64,000 nt of DNA from Vermamoeba vermiformis (taxonomy: Eukaryota; Tubulinea; Echinamoebida). The notes below the pieces were generated by a model. It was not told where the DNA came from. It did no database searches and worked only from the letters and a program-made list of their open reading frames with translations. The stretch spans positions 89,504 through 153,503 of the forward strand of contig JBEWZL010000096.1 in the NCBI GenBank assembly GCA_045837725.1. The letters run 5' to 3'. How positions within the stretch are numbered: the first letter of the stretch is position 1; each line of letters starts with the position of its first letter. The translations under genes and the position numbers were made by a program. Below, in pieces: positions 35,446 through 47,800 of the stretch.

Positions 35446-36215
35446 ATGTACCCTTACGGAGGAGGCTATCCCCAAACCACCGTCTATGGTGGCTATCCTG
35501 GTACCACTACCACGACTACTTACGTGTCCATCCCTCAAAGCTATGTTTACAACCCTTCCATGTACTACTATGAAGTTCCTTATGATCCCTTCATGCCCTT
35601 CATTCCTCCCATGGGTACGTACGATTATACATAGCTTCTTGACCAAGTTTATCGCATAAATTGCCGATTTTTGGACCCAAAATTAAATCTACCGAATTTT
35701 TTTTTATCCTTTCAAAAAATGCTAAAAATATCAAATATGAAATCGTGAACTAACGTGATCGTGTACAGGTGTTCCTCCCCACATTGCTCAAAGAATGATG
35801 AATGCCTCTGCTGTTTTCCGCAGATTCGACATGAACCGCTCTGGTATGATGGAATATAACGAATGGATGATGGCTATGTCTGCTTTGGGTATGTATATCG
35901 CGCGATTGCTTATTTCTATGGTTATTTGAGCTAGGGAGCTCGCAGGAATTTCCCTCTTGAATTTGACCGTTTTTTTTTACTTTGGTGCCGATCTTGTTCT
36001 AACCGCCAGTATTTCAGGTTACATGATGAACCCTATGGACGCTCCTCGTTTGTTTGCTATGATCGACAGAGATCGCTCTGGCCGTATTAGCGGTAAGTGG
36101 TCTTTCACGAACGGATGAAACCTGAACCGAAACTTTTTTTTAACAAATCAATCTAATTGAATTTTTATATTCAGAGCGTGAATTCGTTGAATACTGGGCC
36201 CAATACGGCTGGTAA
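35446..36215 (+). CDS. Small EF-hand protein with Tyr/Pro/Gly-rich N-terminus
   Basis: About 135 residues, three exons. ATG at 35446 begins MYPYGGGYPQTTVYGG, a Gly/Tyr/Thr-rich tail of about 55 residues ending in 'PFMPFIPPMG'. Two EF-hands follow: 'FRRFDMNRSGMMEYNEW' and 'FAMIDRDRSGRISEREF', each with the D.(N/D)RSG.....E loop expected to bind calcium. It ends EYWAQYGW with TAA at 36213-36215. The layout resembles penta-EF-hand proteins (ALG-2/grancalcin/sorcin), whose Gly-rich tails guide membrane and partner binding, but only two hands are clear. An open frame runs upstream from 35284 and probably belongs to the 5' leader. Confidence 0.75.
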
Positions 36216-36497
36216 ACGAGCTGCCTGCAAGCCGTGCAAAGGCGCCTCGAAGCTCGTGCACGAGAAATCCGTCCTTTACTTAGCGGTAAAATAAACTGTT
36301 TTTATTATTTTTCAGAAACGACTGCGTTTAATTATTCATATTTTCTTCGATTTCGGTATCATTACTGAGCTTTGGCCGCACCAAACTAGCTAGAGCGTAA
36401 ATTTACGACCTAATCCGGCAAATTACGCCCGCTTGTGCGCGACCGAATCTTTCTATGAAACAAATGAGGTGTGATTTATTTCATATGTACAAGATTC

Positions 36498-37072
36498 TTA
36501 GTGCGAAGTAGCACTGGCGTGGGTAAGGTGTTGGATTTGGTTCAGTACGCGTCGAGTAGCAGACATTTTCGTTCCAAAGCGATTAATGCCGTCTTGTCGC
36601 AAGCGAGGAGCGTGTTCCTTTAGGTAGTTATCCAGACTAGCTCTGCGAAGACGGAAGAGATATTAGATTTAGTGGTGATGTTATGCGACAAGATGGTCAA
36701 AAAGTGGACAACATCCGCTTGTCAAGCAGAAATTTTTGAATTCGTACCTGTCCGTAACATAATAATGAACAGTGTGAAGCACTTTACTGTCATCTTTTGG
36801 CTGTCCTTCGTCTTCAGGGTTGCGATTGAACCTAAAATTAGATCCAATTAATTTCAAAAAATCTTTGAGCTTGCTAAAAGACAAAAATTGAATTTTTGCA
36901 ATCATTTCATCTTCAATGAGATATATAATAACACGGAAATTTGGACTTACCATCGTGCGTCGACAAATCCAGGACATTTCAAAAGTTCGCCAATGTGCCC
37001 GGGCAACCAGGCGCTAAAATCGGCATTAATGTCCTTATCAATGCTCAAATTAACCTCGTAAACGATGCTCAT
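36498..37072 (-). CDS. DUF4286-family small protein
   Basis: About 113 residues in three exons; ATG at 37070-37072, TAA at 36498-36500. It starts MSIVYEVNLSIDKDI, then 'WLPGHIGELLKCPGF' and 'ARWFNRNPEDE', 'HTVHYYVTDR', 'LDNYLKEHAPRLRQDG'. The 'YEVNL.(V/I)D......WL..H(I)..(L)L..PGF' start and the 'Y...(L).(Y)...HA..LR.(D/E)G' end are the DUF4286 pattern, an alpha/beta (ferredoxin-like) fold of unknown role. It is divergently arranged, 109 bp from the DsbA-like gene, so they share a promoter region. Confidence 0.7.
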
Positions 37073-37181
37073 TTATCTTTGGAAGTAAAATACTGTTGTG
37101 GTGCTTGGTTTCAATAGTTATTTTTATGTTGAGAAGTCATACACAGCTCAAATAGAGTTTAGACGCACGGAAATAACGTCA

Positions 37182-38292
37182 ATGGCATTGAATATAATAT
37201 TAGTGATATTTGCACTGCTATTTGGATTAGTTGTCACTCAGCAACTTCCAATTCCCGCGAGGTACGACGGAATGTCCATTGGTAAGTCCGTCATAGTGCA
37301 AGCATTAATAACTCAAAAAGTATTATAGGTATTATAGAAATATTATATGTAATGGAATGAATTAAGCTGTTCAATTAATGCTTTTAAATATAAAATTCCC
37401 TCGACCTTTCTTGATCTGTTTGTCTTTGCCGACGAAAGGATCCTAATAGCCCAATAATTTGATAGGAAATCCTACTGCGCCTATTTGGATCGAAGAGTTC
37501 GCCGATCTGCAGTGTCCGGGTTGTCAATCCGCTCATCCAGTCATCAAACAAGTCTTAGCACACTATGGCCCCAACACCGTATATTTCACTCAACACTTGT
37601 ACCCTTTGCAGTTACATAGACAAGCATGGGACGCGCACAAGGTACATATTTTGTACAACATATCCTTTTATAATTTTGATTTTTTAAGGCCGCTGCAATT
37701 GTTGCCAAATACTCTCCTAAACGTATGTTCGAGGTTCAATATAATAATATGGTTAGTATAGTCGTATTAACGCTATTATAAGAATACTGGAACTTCATCG
37801 ACTACATGTTCGCGCATCAAAGCGAGTTCTACAATTCAGTCTACTTCAACAAGACTGAAAAAGATCTCTTCGATCAATTTGCAGGCTATGCTAAAGGCTT
37901 TGGAGTCAGCACTTCAACGTTTTTAACTGAAATGAACGGAAATTACGCTTACAGCGTCGCCGATAGGTAACTAAACCGCCCTTATTCGAACAATTATTAT
38001 GATACATACAGATATCGTTGATGACATAAAAATCGTATATTAGAATATTTTCATCGATAGAAGTTGTTTTGTAACGAATTCTTTTCAGCGGTAAAAACAC
38101 CGGAATTTCGCGTCAAGTGTACGGCACGCCTACCTTCTTTGTGAACGGAGTTAAAGCTACACAGATTGATTCGAGTTGGGGCATTGACGACTGGACCGGT
38201 TTTATCGGTAAGATAATTCGTTCCGTACATTTCTTGGTTTAAGGTTTTGACCCACAAATTTTTCAGATTCGCTGCTTGGAAACAATAACTGA
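37182..38292 (+). CDS. Secreted DsbA-like thioredoxin-fold oxidoreductase
   Basis: About 220 residues across six exons; ATG at 37182, TGA at 38290-38292. The N-terminus is a signal peptide (IILVIFALLFGLVVT). The next exon starts 'GNPTAPIWIEEFADLQCPGCQSAHPV', where CPGC is the active-site CXXC in the DsbA/thioredoxin_4 context. A helical insert follows, then 'GTPTFFVNGVKATQ', which contains the cis-Pro (TPT) loop typical of the fold, and 'WTGFIDSLLGNNN' at the end. Such proteins oxidise or shuffle disulphides; here in the secretory pathway or a lysosome-like compartment. No ER-retention signal is present. Confidence 0.75.
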
Positions 38293-38448
38293 TGTCGTGC
38301 TTGGTAGAGCCAATAAATGTTTGAAATAGCCAATAAAGGCAATTATTCTGGCAAGTGCGGATCCTGTTTCGTGCTCGCTTTATTATAAGTTAGATGGGTC
38401 ATCAAACAAACTATGGTGGCGAAATGCCAAAAGTGGTTACTAAAATAT

Positions 38449-41400
38449 TTAATTTGTACGAGAATCGAAATCCAAGACAATCATGCTCGTTGAACCGGAT
38501 TCACGATCCGCTGAAAACGCTGCGTATCGAGAATTTAAAATTGGATGACCAACAGAACCGCTAGGCAAGATGAGTGTATCATCCCAAGTATTGTTCTTCA
38601 AGTTCCATACGATTCCTACTCCTCGATCCGAAGTGATCGTACGATAGGCACCGTTGGTGAACCGAGAATTCTACGATTAATTAGGAAACATTTCCAAGTA
38701 TTTAGCATTGATTTAACGTACGATTCTATTATTCTGGTGTAGTATCTTCATAGTTCTAATGTCAATGACGGCACTGCGAGAGGGATCCGGGGATGTAGCA
38801 CTAATCAAATGTTCGTCTAAAATATCAATAGACTGATATTCCATTCGATTTGTCTGGCATGTTTGCAACTTCGCGTAAGTGCTCATCGTAAATGTTAATG
38901 CTGTTTTTCGAGTTACTGATAATATAGTCTCCGGCGATGTGTTTCTTTGCTTCTAAAATACCTCTATCGGGGAATGTTGCCACTACACTTTGTAATTCGA
39001 TGTCGAAGACCACTGCCATATAGCGTTAATACTGGCGAATGTATTTGAAGTGTTTCGCACAGATCTTATGAATTTGAATGCGTGAATTGACGCGTGTCAA
39101 ACATGTCATTTTGACACTATTTTCAGGTTGTAACATTTTTTGAAGAAGTTATTCAATGCAATCACTTTGACACGTGTCAAACGTCAGACTTACTGTAGCC
39201 GACAATGAATGTCTTAGGCGTCAATGGAGCCACAGATGGGTATTCAATGCCAAGCAGTGGCTCAATCCCAAATTCTGCTACCGTGTGGTACATCGATTTG
39301 TAATTGACATAATACGAAAATTTGGTGTTGGACGATGCCACGAAACTCGGAATTTCGTCCGGTGTTGAATTCAAGTAGCCCACATGATTCGGGACGAATG
39401 GCATTGCATGATATTGGATCTTATCATCGATACATTTCCAAAATACCAAGCCAGAGGGACTACTAGCACACAACCAATTTTCGTCGAATTGAAGTCCAGT
39501 CACATTTGCGTTGTTTTTGAACTTTAAAATCTTCTTGGTGAATTTTCCTTTCCTTAAATTCTCTGTAGCCCTATCGATATTAAAAGTCAATACCTAATAT
39601 AAGCCATGCCGATTATTACATCTGGACGTAATTTCAAGCTGTTCGATGACAGGTGTCACAATTTTTTTTCGTTCATGAACGAGCGTACCTCACCACCGAT
39701 TCAGTTTTTTCGCGCCATGTTCTGTCGGAAGCGTCATTGTGAAGTCGCGAATACATTACTGGAAACGCAGTCTTCAGTGTTGTCTTCCAAAAGTACTCGC
39801 CGAATGATTCAGGCAACTTCTTCATCGTTTTGTTGACCGAGGCGAGGACTGCACGATCACGTGCTGGTAAGTGCATAAAAATCATTTCGGAGATTTCCAG
39901 AGGCAAGTGTTCGAATGGAAATTCCGTGTTGCCGTTAAACGTCATATCGTTTGTTTGAGGAGGCTCAAGGCTTTTCCAATGCGCTTAAAAAAATAAAGTA
40001 TTGTTAATAGTGCTCGTAAAAATGTTCGTTAGGTGTTAAATACTTCGTTGGGCTTCCAATATTAGTGGCGAAGAGCGACCGTTGGTAAACGGAACCAGAA
40101 ATTCTTCAGGAAACAATTTTTCGATTTTCTCGACCGATATGTCGTTATTTTCTAGCAAGAGCTCTTTGACAGCCGTTACGAAGTCTGAAAAAAAGTTAAA
40201 GATTAAAATTTTGGTTCGTAACGGGACCGGAGTGACATACTTTCCAAATGATTACTATTCAAAGGATGTTTTAGTCCGTATAAAGGACGGTAATCTCCAT
40301 CCCTTTTAAAAAAAGTGTAAATAACGTAACAGGTCGCGGATCGATTACGTACCATTTCAAAAGGTGCTTGAATTGTTGCACCGTTAAGTGGGGCATAAAC
40401 ACATCATAATCATTAGCTCGCTTAATAAGCTCTTGAAGTAGATTATTGCTAGGTCCGAATTGCACTGAAAAAAAATAAGTCGTTAGATCGTGACTTTTTG
40501 ACGACCTGGATCTCAATCTAATACCAAATATGTTGATGATAATGATAGCTTACATTTTTCTGCACCAACGGCTCGAATAATATATGGTAATGCGTGGGTT
40601 CTTGTTTGATCTTGAAGACAGATCCTGACCGGTGAATTGCAGCACGGATCTTCCACCAACAGATTTTTCTCCGCTAAATGATGGAGCAAATGAATTCGTT
40701 TTTCTTTTGTTAGTCTTCTTGACTTCACTATGGAATAGGTAAGCGTTTTCGAGTACGCTTTATTCCTGGCGAGTTTTGTTTCGAACGGATCCGCTCCAAG
40801 TTTCAGCATTGTGAACAATACTTTTGGATAGTGCTTTGCTCGGAATAGCGATAGTTGTTTTGCTTGATACAACAATTTCATTGACTCGTGACGTTGTTCT
40901 GCATCCAGTTTTTTCCTTCGCTTAATGTCGAAATCTGATAAATATCCAAGGTTAGCAACTAGCCTAATATTAGACAATTTTATTACGAAATTTAATCGCC
41001 ATCATATTTTTCATTGAGAGGTTTATTTATGTCCCGTAAATTAGTACCCTTCAAAAAATCAACTTTGATGAAACATACCGAAATACTTTTCCCACGGCAT
41101 GTATACTTTGAGAATAGCTACCAAATTTTCTTTTGTAATTTTATGCCATAACGCAGCACGCTGATCATCGTTCAGAGGCGAGATCAGGAAAATCAATTTT
41201 GACAATGATTCAGCGAGCTCAAAATATTTATTATTCTGGGTTTCTACAGCCTATTAGATATGGTTCGAATTAATATCGCTAAATACAGTAAATGAATTTT
41301 TAACATTATTTTTTCTGGGATGACTTACAGAACGTATTGAGGTGTCCATTGCTCGACGTAAAATAGCTGTATCGGGCACTTTCATATTGAAGATCTAATG

Positions 41401-41476
41401 TTTTTTGTAGAGCGTTAATCAAGTGCTCTTCAGAAACGCATCTGATTAAGTCTAAGACAATGTCACTGTCTTCCAT
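38449..41476 (-). CDS. F-box protein with ankyrin-like N-half and propeller-like C-half, copy A
   Basis: A paralogue of the gene at 41701-44584, about 52% identical by eye in the best blocks, same exon order. From the N-terminus: a helical, ankyrin-like region ('RAKHYPKVLFTMLKLGADPFETKLA'-type), then F-box ('FEHLPLEISEMIFMHLPARDRA'-like; key L, P, E, I), then about 300 residues of short beta-strand units (LQFDENWLCASSP, IYDEHLREVANM, SRYAAFSA, MIVLDFDS) that look like a beta-propeller. ATG at 41474-41476, TAA at 38449-38451. Two +1 frame changes relative to copy B occur, near 41385-41412 and near 38840-38860. It may be a decaying copy or contain inserted bases in the assembly. Confidence 0.55.
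39168..39179. repeat. TGACACGTGTCA palindrome, intronic copy 2
   Basis: Exact palindrome, extended here to 14 bp (TTGACACGTGTCAA), in an intron of F-box copy A, a few bases from the donor. Two related half-sites lie at about 39090-39115. Confidence 0.9.
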
Positions 41477-41618
41477 GGGGCTTAATGTACGTAGATCTAT
41501 TGGCTAATTTGTATGTATGTAGTGCATTAATCATACATATCACTTACAGGGTGATAAAAATCGCTGCAATCAATTTGTATTTTTTTAGGTCGCACGTGTC
41601 ATGAAATTTCATGGGCTG

Positions 41619-41630
41619 TGACACGTGTCA
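41619..41630. repeat. TGACACGTGTCA palindrome, upstream copy 3
   Basis: Exact palindrome in the 224-bp spacer upstream of F-box copy A, the one copy in a promoter position. A second CACGTGTCA half-site lies 28 bp to its left, at 41593-41601. Confidence 0.9.
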
Positions 41631-41700
41631 TTACAGTTGTCTTTCTCAGATCCAAAAGTACGATCGATACGTGGTAATTCACGGCAATCTTGCACGTGGT

Positions 41701-44584
41701 TTAATTTAAAATTGAGTCAAAGTCCAAAACGATCATTTTGGAGTACCTCGGCTCGGCGTGTAATGGAAATACAGCGTATCGTGAGTTACTAATATGGTTG
41801 TAAAGATTTGCTTCATTTGGCAGGGCAAAATTAGTCTCCCAAGTGTTGGTCTTCAAGTTCCATACGGTGCAGACACCTTTTTCAACTAACAATGAACGGT
41901 ACGCGCCATTTGTATTACCAAGCCACTGAAAAAAAAGTTGTTAGCGTTTTAATCTAACGCTTTTTTTTTGAATTAAATATTACCACTTTCATGTTGGTGT
42001 GTAAAGCCTGCATTGTTCTAATGTCAATGACTGAGTTGTCGTTATTGAGGTAGACCAAATTATCATCCAAAATTGTTAGCGAGCGTGTGAAGTGATGATT
42101 TTCAGATCCCGGAAAATGATATTTGGCGACTTCTCGAAGGTCTTTGTCGTATATGACCACATCAGTTTGAGTAACGCCCACGATGTTATCGCTAAAAAGC
42201 TGTTTTTTGGCTGAGTGGACGTCGTCTTTTGGAAAGTTCGCCACTACTTTCTCTAGTTCAATATCGAAAATGCCTAAGGTAGCAAAAATTAATATCGTTC
42301 GGTATTTCCAAATCGGCTAAAATGAATACGCGCACTGTTGTAAAGAGCGTATAAAATTTAAGGAAGAAAAACTTACTGTGACCGAAAATAAATTTTCTTG
42401 GTGACAATGGCGTAGCGAACGGGGACATTCCGAATGTGCGTTTGAGTTTTAAGTCCGCGATATTGAAGCACTTTGATGTATTGTTAATATGATAGTAGAT
42501 CTTGTCGCGATCGTAGCAAACAATGCTCGGAACTTCAAAGGGAGTCGAGTTCAAATACTTAACGCTATAAGGCGAAAATGGTAGTTGATGACAATGGTCA
42601 AATTCGAGGCCGCCATCGTTGCAGTTCCAAAACATCAAGTTTGATCCCGTACCAGCGCATAACCAATACTCGTCAAAGTTCTGTGCAGTGACACTTGATA
42701 CGAATTTTTTGAACGTGAGCGTCTTTCGAACGAATCTTCCATGCTTTAAGTTTTCAGCCGATCTACATGTTACTGCAGTTACTAAGAATTCATGAAAATG
42801 ACAGGAAATGTCAAAGTGTCATTTTGAATGACACGTGTCAACGACTTGGCAATAACATACCTTATTGCTGATAATGTCCTTTCGTGCCACGTTTTGTCCG
42901 ATGTACCGTTTTGAAGGTGCGAGTACACGACTGGAAAGGCTGTTCTTAGTGTAGTTTTCCAAAAGTACTCGCCGAAGGAGTCTTTCAGCCTGTGCATGTA
43001 CTTGTTCACAGATAATAGTTGAAATCGATCGATTGCTGGCAAGTAGGTACAGATCATCTCGGAGATTTCAACGGGTAAATGTTCGAACGGAAATTCAGTA
43101 CTGCCGTTGAACCTCAGATTCGCTGTAGGTTTGACGGATAGTTGGGCGTTTCTCCAATATTCTAATAATATATAAGTAAATAACAAGCATTATTTTAGTT
43201 AGTTGGAAAATTTTGGATCGTACTTGTTGCGGCATCCGCAAGTTTAGAGCATTCTTGGTTGCTGTATTGGACGAAAAATTCAGCAGGCAGTAAGTGTAAC
43301 AGTCTTTCCACAGAAATAGTAGGATGTTCTTGCAATAACTCCTTGATTGCCGTAAAGAAATCTGATAAAAAATTAAGAATTGTTTTCGCGTGCGCAATTT
43401 ATCAAACGTACTCTCAAAATTAACGCATTTTTTGGGCGTCTCCATCGAATAAAGGGCTAGAAAAGAATTATTCGGCCTGAGAATAAGGCGTTAATTATTG
43501 AAAAATACGACGCTCTTTTCATGAACGAACTTACTGCCGTAATAACAATTTGATTTGTTCGACAGTTAAATACGATAATATATTCTCGTACTGGCGACTT
43601 TTGCGACAATCTTGCAGAATATTATCTCCTTGGAATTGCACTACGTAGTTTCAAAAGTGAGTTTGACACGACGTTTTGAAGACCAAAGCTTAGTATAGTA
43701 ATACACTATAATATCGTATTTGACTTACCTTTATCAATGGTGCCGGCCTTTAACATAAATTTCAATGCGTACCGTTTACGATCATCAGTAAGGCAGATCT
43801 GGATCGGTGAAATGTTGTCTGGACCACTCGGATCTGCTCGCAATAAATTTCTTAGTGATAATTGACGCAGTAACTCCAGTCGTTTCTGTCTTTTTAGCTT
43901 TTTTGATGTCAATATGGCGCATGTAAGCGTTTTCGAGTACGTGTTATTCTTGGCAAGTTTCTTTTCGAACGGATCTGCTCCAAGTCTCAATAAGGTGAAT
44001 AACACTTTTGAGTAATGCTTGGCTCGGAATAGTGAAAGTCTTTTTGCATTGTAAAGTGCTTTCATTGGTTCGTAACATTGTTTTGCGTTCAAACTGTGTT
44101 TTAACTCCCAATCTGCAACGCGTTAACGACGGATCTGATGCAGGAAAAAAGTCAAGTGACAGATCTTACCAAAAAATTTCTCCCAAGACCATCTTTCCTT
44201 TTCCTCTTCAATAAGAGCTGGTGTTTTATCTCCATCTAGTATTTCCGTCCAAATTAACCCGCGTTGATCCGTTTTCAGTAGTGGGATCACGCTTAGCCAT
44301 AGTGCTAACGATTCAGCAAATTCAAAATATTTATTTTCTTGCTTTTCTACCGCCTAAATATATTATACGAGTTACTAACACGCGAATGTCATTAATTGAA
44401 TTAAATTCTATTTTGAGATGAGACTTACTAATACAATTGAAGCGTCCATTGCTTGGCGCAAAATTGTAAAATTCGGGGCAATCATATTTTGTTTTAATAT
44501 TTGTTGAAGATTTTTGTTTGCGTCCTCAGCAACAGCGCATCCAACAATGTCAGTCACGAGTTTGAAGTTTTCAACTGCTGCCAT
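41701..44584 (-). CDS. F-box protein with ankyrin-like N-half and propeller-like C-half, copy B (intact)
   Basis: About 770 residues; ATG at 44582-44584 (MAAVENFKLVTDIV), TAA at 41701-41703. All exons splice in one frame. The N-half contains ankyrin-like helices: 'HYSKVLFTLLRLGADPF', 'RLELLRQLSLRNLL', 'PIQICLTDDRKRYAL'. The F-box is 'FPFEHLPVEISEMICTYLPA' with 'SVNKYMHRL'. The C-half has repeated beta-strand units ('FDEYWLCAGTG', 'KYLNSTPFEVPS', 'VVIYDKDLREVA', 'GAYRSLLVEKGVCTVWNL') consistent with a WD-type propeller. F-box proteins with such a C-terminal propeller usually select substrates for SCF ubiquitin ligases. Tandem with copy A on the same strand, 224 bp apart. Confidence 0.65.
42829..42840. 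repeat. TGACACGTGTCA palindrome, intronic copy 4
   Basis: Exact palindrome in the intron of F-box copy B that corresponds to the one holding related half-sites in copy A. Confidence 0.9.
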
Positions 44585-44890
44585 GGTGAATTAACACTAG
44601 TCAGAGAAATCTATGGAATACTGCAGTATTGGCTCGTGTTCGACGGCACGGCCCAACGAAAATAATCGGATGAAAAACAAGAATCTTTTATCGCTTATTT
44701 TGACGATCACATTCACAAGATTACAACAAAGAAATACCCAAACGAAAATTAGTAATGTAATTGGTTGCTAAAAAATTACTGCTAGAGTTTTACGGACGTT
44801 CAGCCTTTTCTTGGCACTTTCAAATGCCAACCCGCGAAATAGTCTCGTTTAATAATTTGCAAAATATTGTTATATTATCGATAATATAAG
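44585..44890. other. Divergent promoter region
   Basis: A 306-bp spacer between the starts of the F-box copy B gene (minus) and the F-box/SNF2 gene (plus). AT-rich, with a TATA-like stretch at about 44868-44888 directly before the plus-strand ATG. No gene seen. Confidence 0.5.
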
Positions 44891-47800
44891 ATGGATGTTC
44901 AGAAGACGAAAGATAGGCGAAAAAGAAAGAGAAAGACGGATTTCAAGCAGATTCAACAAGAAGACGAACCAGCAGCAAAAAGACAGAAAGTCACCTTTGA
45001 AGTACCTACAGAAATATTATTAGAAATATTCAAATACCTTGGACCAACAGATTTGATCGTGGTTGGTCGGGTTTGTCAACTTTGGAACGAATGCACGGGA
45101 GCTACTTCCTGCTGGCGCTTATATTCCACCTGCTTCGCGACACCTACTGGCATATCATGGGAAGTGGATAGATATTTCAAGGAGCACGACGGTGAGTTAG
45201 ATTTTAAAGCAAGTTTTTACGATCTCGGATCTAACTCGCTTTATAGGATTTCTCAAGGCTGATGTTAAGTACATAGAGCCTAAATATGAAAATTTGGGAT
45301 ACCGTGACGTGCATTCATGTAAGTACCAGCCTTTGTTATCGACAGTTCTCATTTTGCTGACATTTTTTATTCTCGATAAGTTGAGCTGTCTTACAAAGGA
45401 GAATATTTGGCTCGATATGAAGTCATCAAGTTCAAAAATAGTTTCATAAGATTTGGCAATGCGAATGTTTTAGAGGATTTTATTTTGATCGATCCGGAAT
45501 CTAGCCACGACACATCCTGTTGGGCGATCGAGGCTCGAATTATTCCGCAAGACACTACGTACCAAGATTCACAATATACAATAGGGTTTAGTTTGTTTTT
45601 CAACGAGCTAGTGTAAGTTAAATGTCTACAAAGGTTCGTTTTATTGATCTTTTTCTTAGATTACTCTCGTCGCTCAAAAAGAAAAGAAAATTCCCGAAAC
45701 AAGAATTGCTATTAAAGGGACTCGATACATCACATGTGCATAATAATAAGATGTACAATCTCTGTTGGAACATTACGACTCATCCCTGCGTAAGTAGTGC
45801 TTTACTTTGACACGTGAAAAATATCGAATGACACGTGTCACTTTTACTTCGTACAATTATTTTTAAAAATCATTATTTTATTATAATTAGAGCAAAACAA
45901 TATATAGATCCTTCTTAACAATTTAATTTTGTTTAGGATCCAATTTTGGTCGGTCCTGACATGTTCGGAGATAACGTCAAATTATACGATCATCAATATC
46001 GAGCCGTTAATTGGATGTTATATATAGAAAGTTTACCAGGTATAAATAACAATCACTTCTATTGACTTATTTCATAATTAATCTAATCCATTTACAGCAA
46101 TTTCGTACTCGACCTTGCTACCGAGCACAATATCGCCAAATATCTTCTTTGATTTACGAGACGCTGAAAAACGAGAAATAGTGCCAATCGATGACATAAA
46201 AAATTATCAAATTTCGTTCAAACCAAAAGGCGGAATACTCGCGGATGACTTTGGCTTAGGAAAAACTATCTCAGGTAATATTTAAAATAAAACGACTCAA
46301 TTTATTAAGATGCAACAACTAATATTTAAGTCAAGCTATATGCCTCGTGCTTGCAGATAAAAAATTAAACAAAATCGAGTTGGATCTGCCGACCAAAAAT
46401 AGCGACAAATTTTCGTCCAATGCAACGTTAGGTATGATCCAAAAATAGTACTAGAAATGAATTCTAATACTAACGTTATTTTATAAGTGATTTGTCCTTC
46501 CACTCTGATTGACCAATGGGAAGAAGACATCGCGCGGTTCAGTGAATTGTCGTCTATGGTCATTACCGAGCCATTTCAAATTCTCTCAAAAGCAGCAGGT
46601 AAAAATCATTCAAAAGGTCCATATTATTCGATCATTTATTAATATTCAATTTTTATTAATTTTAGATCTCGTCCTGCTTTCGACTGAAGTAATGCAGGAA
46701 CACTTTAAGATAGGCTCGCCATTGTTCAACGTGACTTTTAGGAGAATAATATTAGACGAGTCACACTTGCTATTTTCAAGAGGTAAGGAGCTCAAGGAAA
46801 AAAATTTTAAGTTCGGATCCGATTAATTTACCCTTTAATTTTAGGCGCTGCATGGAATGATTTTCATCGCGATACTATTCAATGCTTATCTAAGACATAT
46901 GCGTGGTGTTTATCAGCCACGCCATTTCCTGATGAATACGAGATGAAACCTCTGCAGAAAAAATGTGCGGCCTTGACGATGGAGTTTCTGGAATTTCCTC
47001 CCCTTTCTAAAGACCTTAAAAGGGAAAGCCGATGGGACATAAATCCTCGGAATGATTTTGAGGCTATATCTAGGTATATATAATTGAATCGAGTTTCCTG
47101 CTTCAAATTCCGGATCGAGATCCATTCTAACGTATATTTTAATTTAGGTATAATCAACAATGGACTATGATGAGTACGTTAATGTGGTGCACTAAGCGCG
47201 GTCATTCGCCTGAATTGAATTTCTCTTCGTCAACTCCTGAAATTATCCGGATCGATCTGACACCTTTCGAACAAGCCGTCGTAAATATGTGTAAGTATCG
47301 TTATATAAAATTCAAAATATATTTCAAGACATATGCATAACTAATACTAGATATTTAGCGAGAGATGAGGCAAAAAAAATTGCGATTATTGCTGGCGTAG
47401 GTTGTTTCCATAAACCGCTGGATACGTTGAAAGAGGAAGAAGAGAAAGAATCTTTACGCGTATGACTATATAGTGTTATTAATAATATTATCTTAATTAT
47501 CATAACTATACTAATAAATATTCAATTTAGAACTTTTTTCCGAACTTTGGTGGTGCCATTGAAGCGTTTACTACGCTACAGTTTATTGACAAATTAGAAA
47601 GCATTGTAAGTATATATTTAAATATTTTATAATAGTACTAAATATCTAACTTGCGTTCATTTCAGCCATTCCTTGCAGCGGATCCAAACGTTGAAGCGAA
47701 AATTCAAATGATTAATCTGTTTGGGTCAAAATTAGCGGCTATTATTACTTGGGTTAAAGAAAATATCGTTGACAAGAATAAGAAGTGCATAATGTTCTCG

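Noticed and set aside
41385-41430. A 44-bp intron that would remove the frame change in F-box copy A
   Set aside because: Its donor lies inside sequence that is coding and conserved in copy B (the 'NLQQILKQ' region), so an extra base explains the data better.
45407-45616. A separate small gene within the F-box/SNF2 locus
   Set aside because: It splices in frame with the preceding and following exons and carries no start context of its own.
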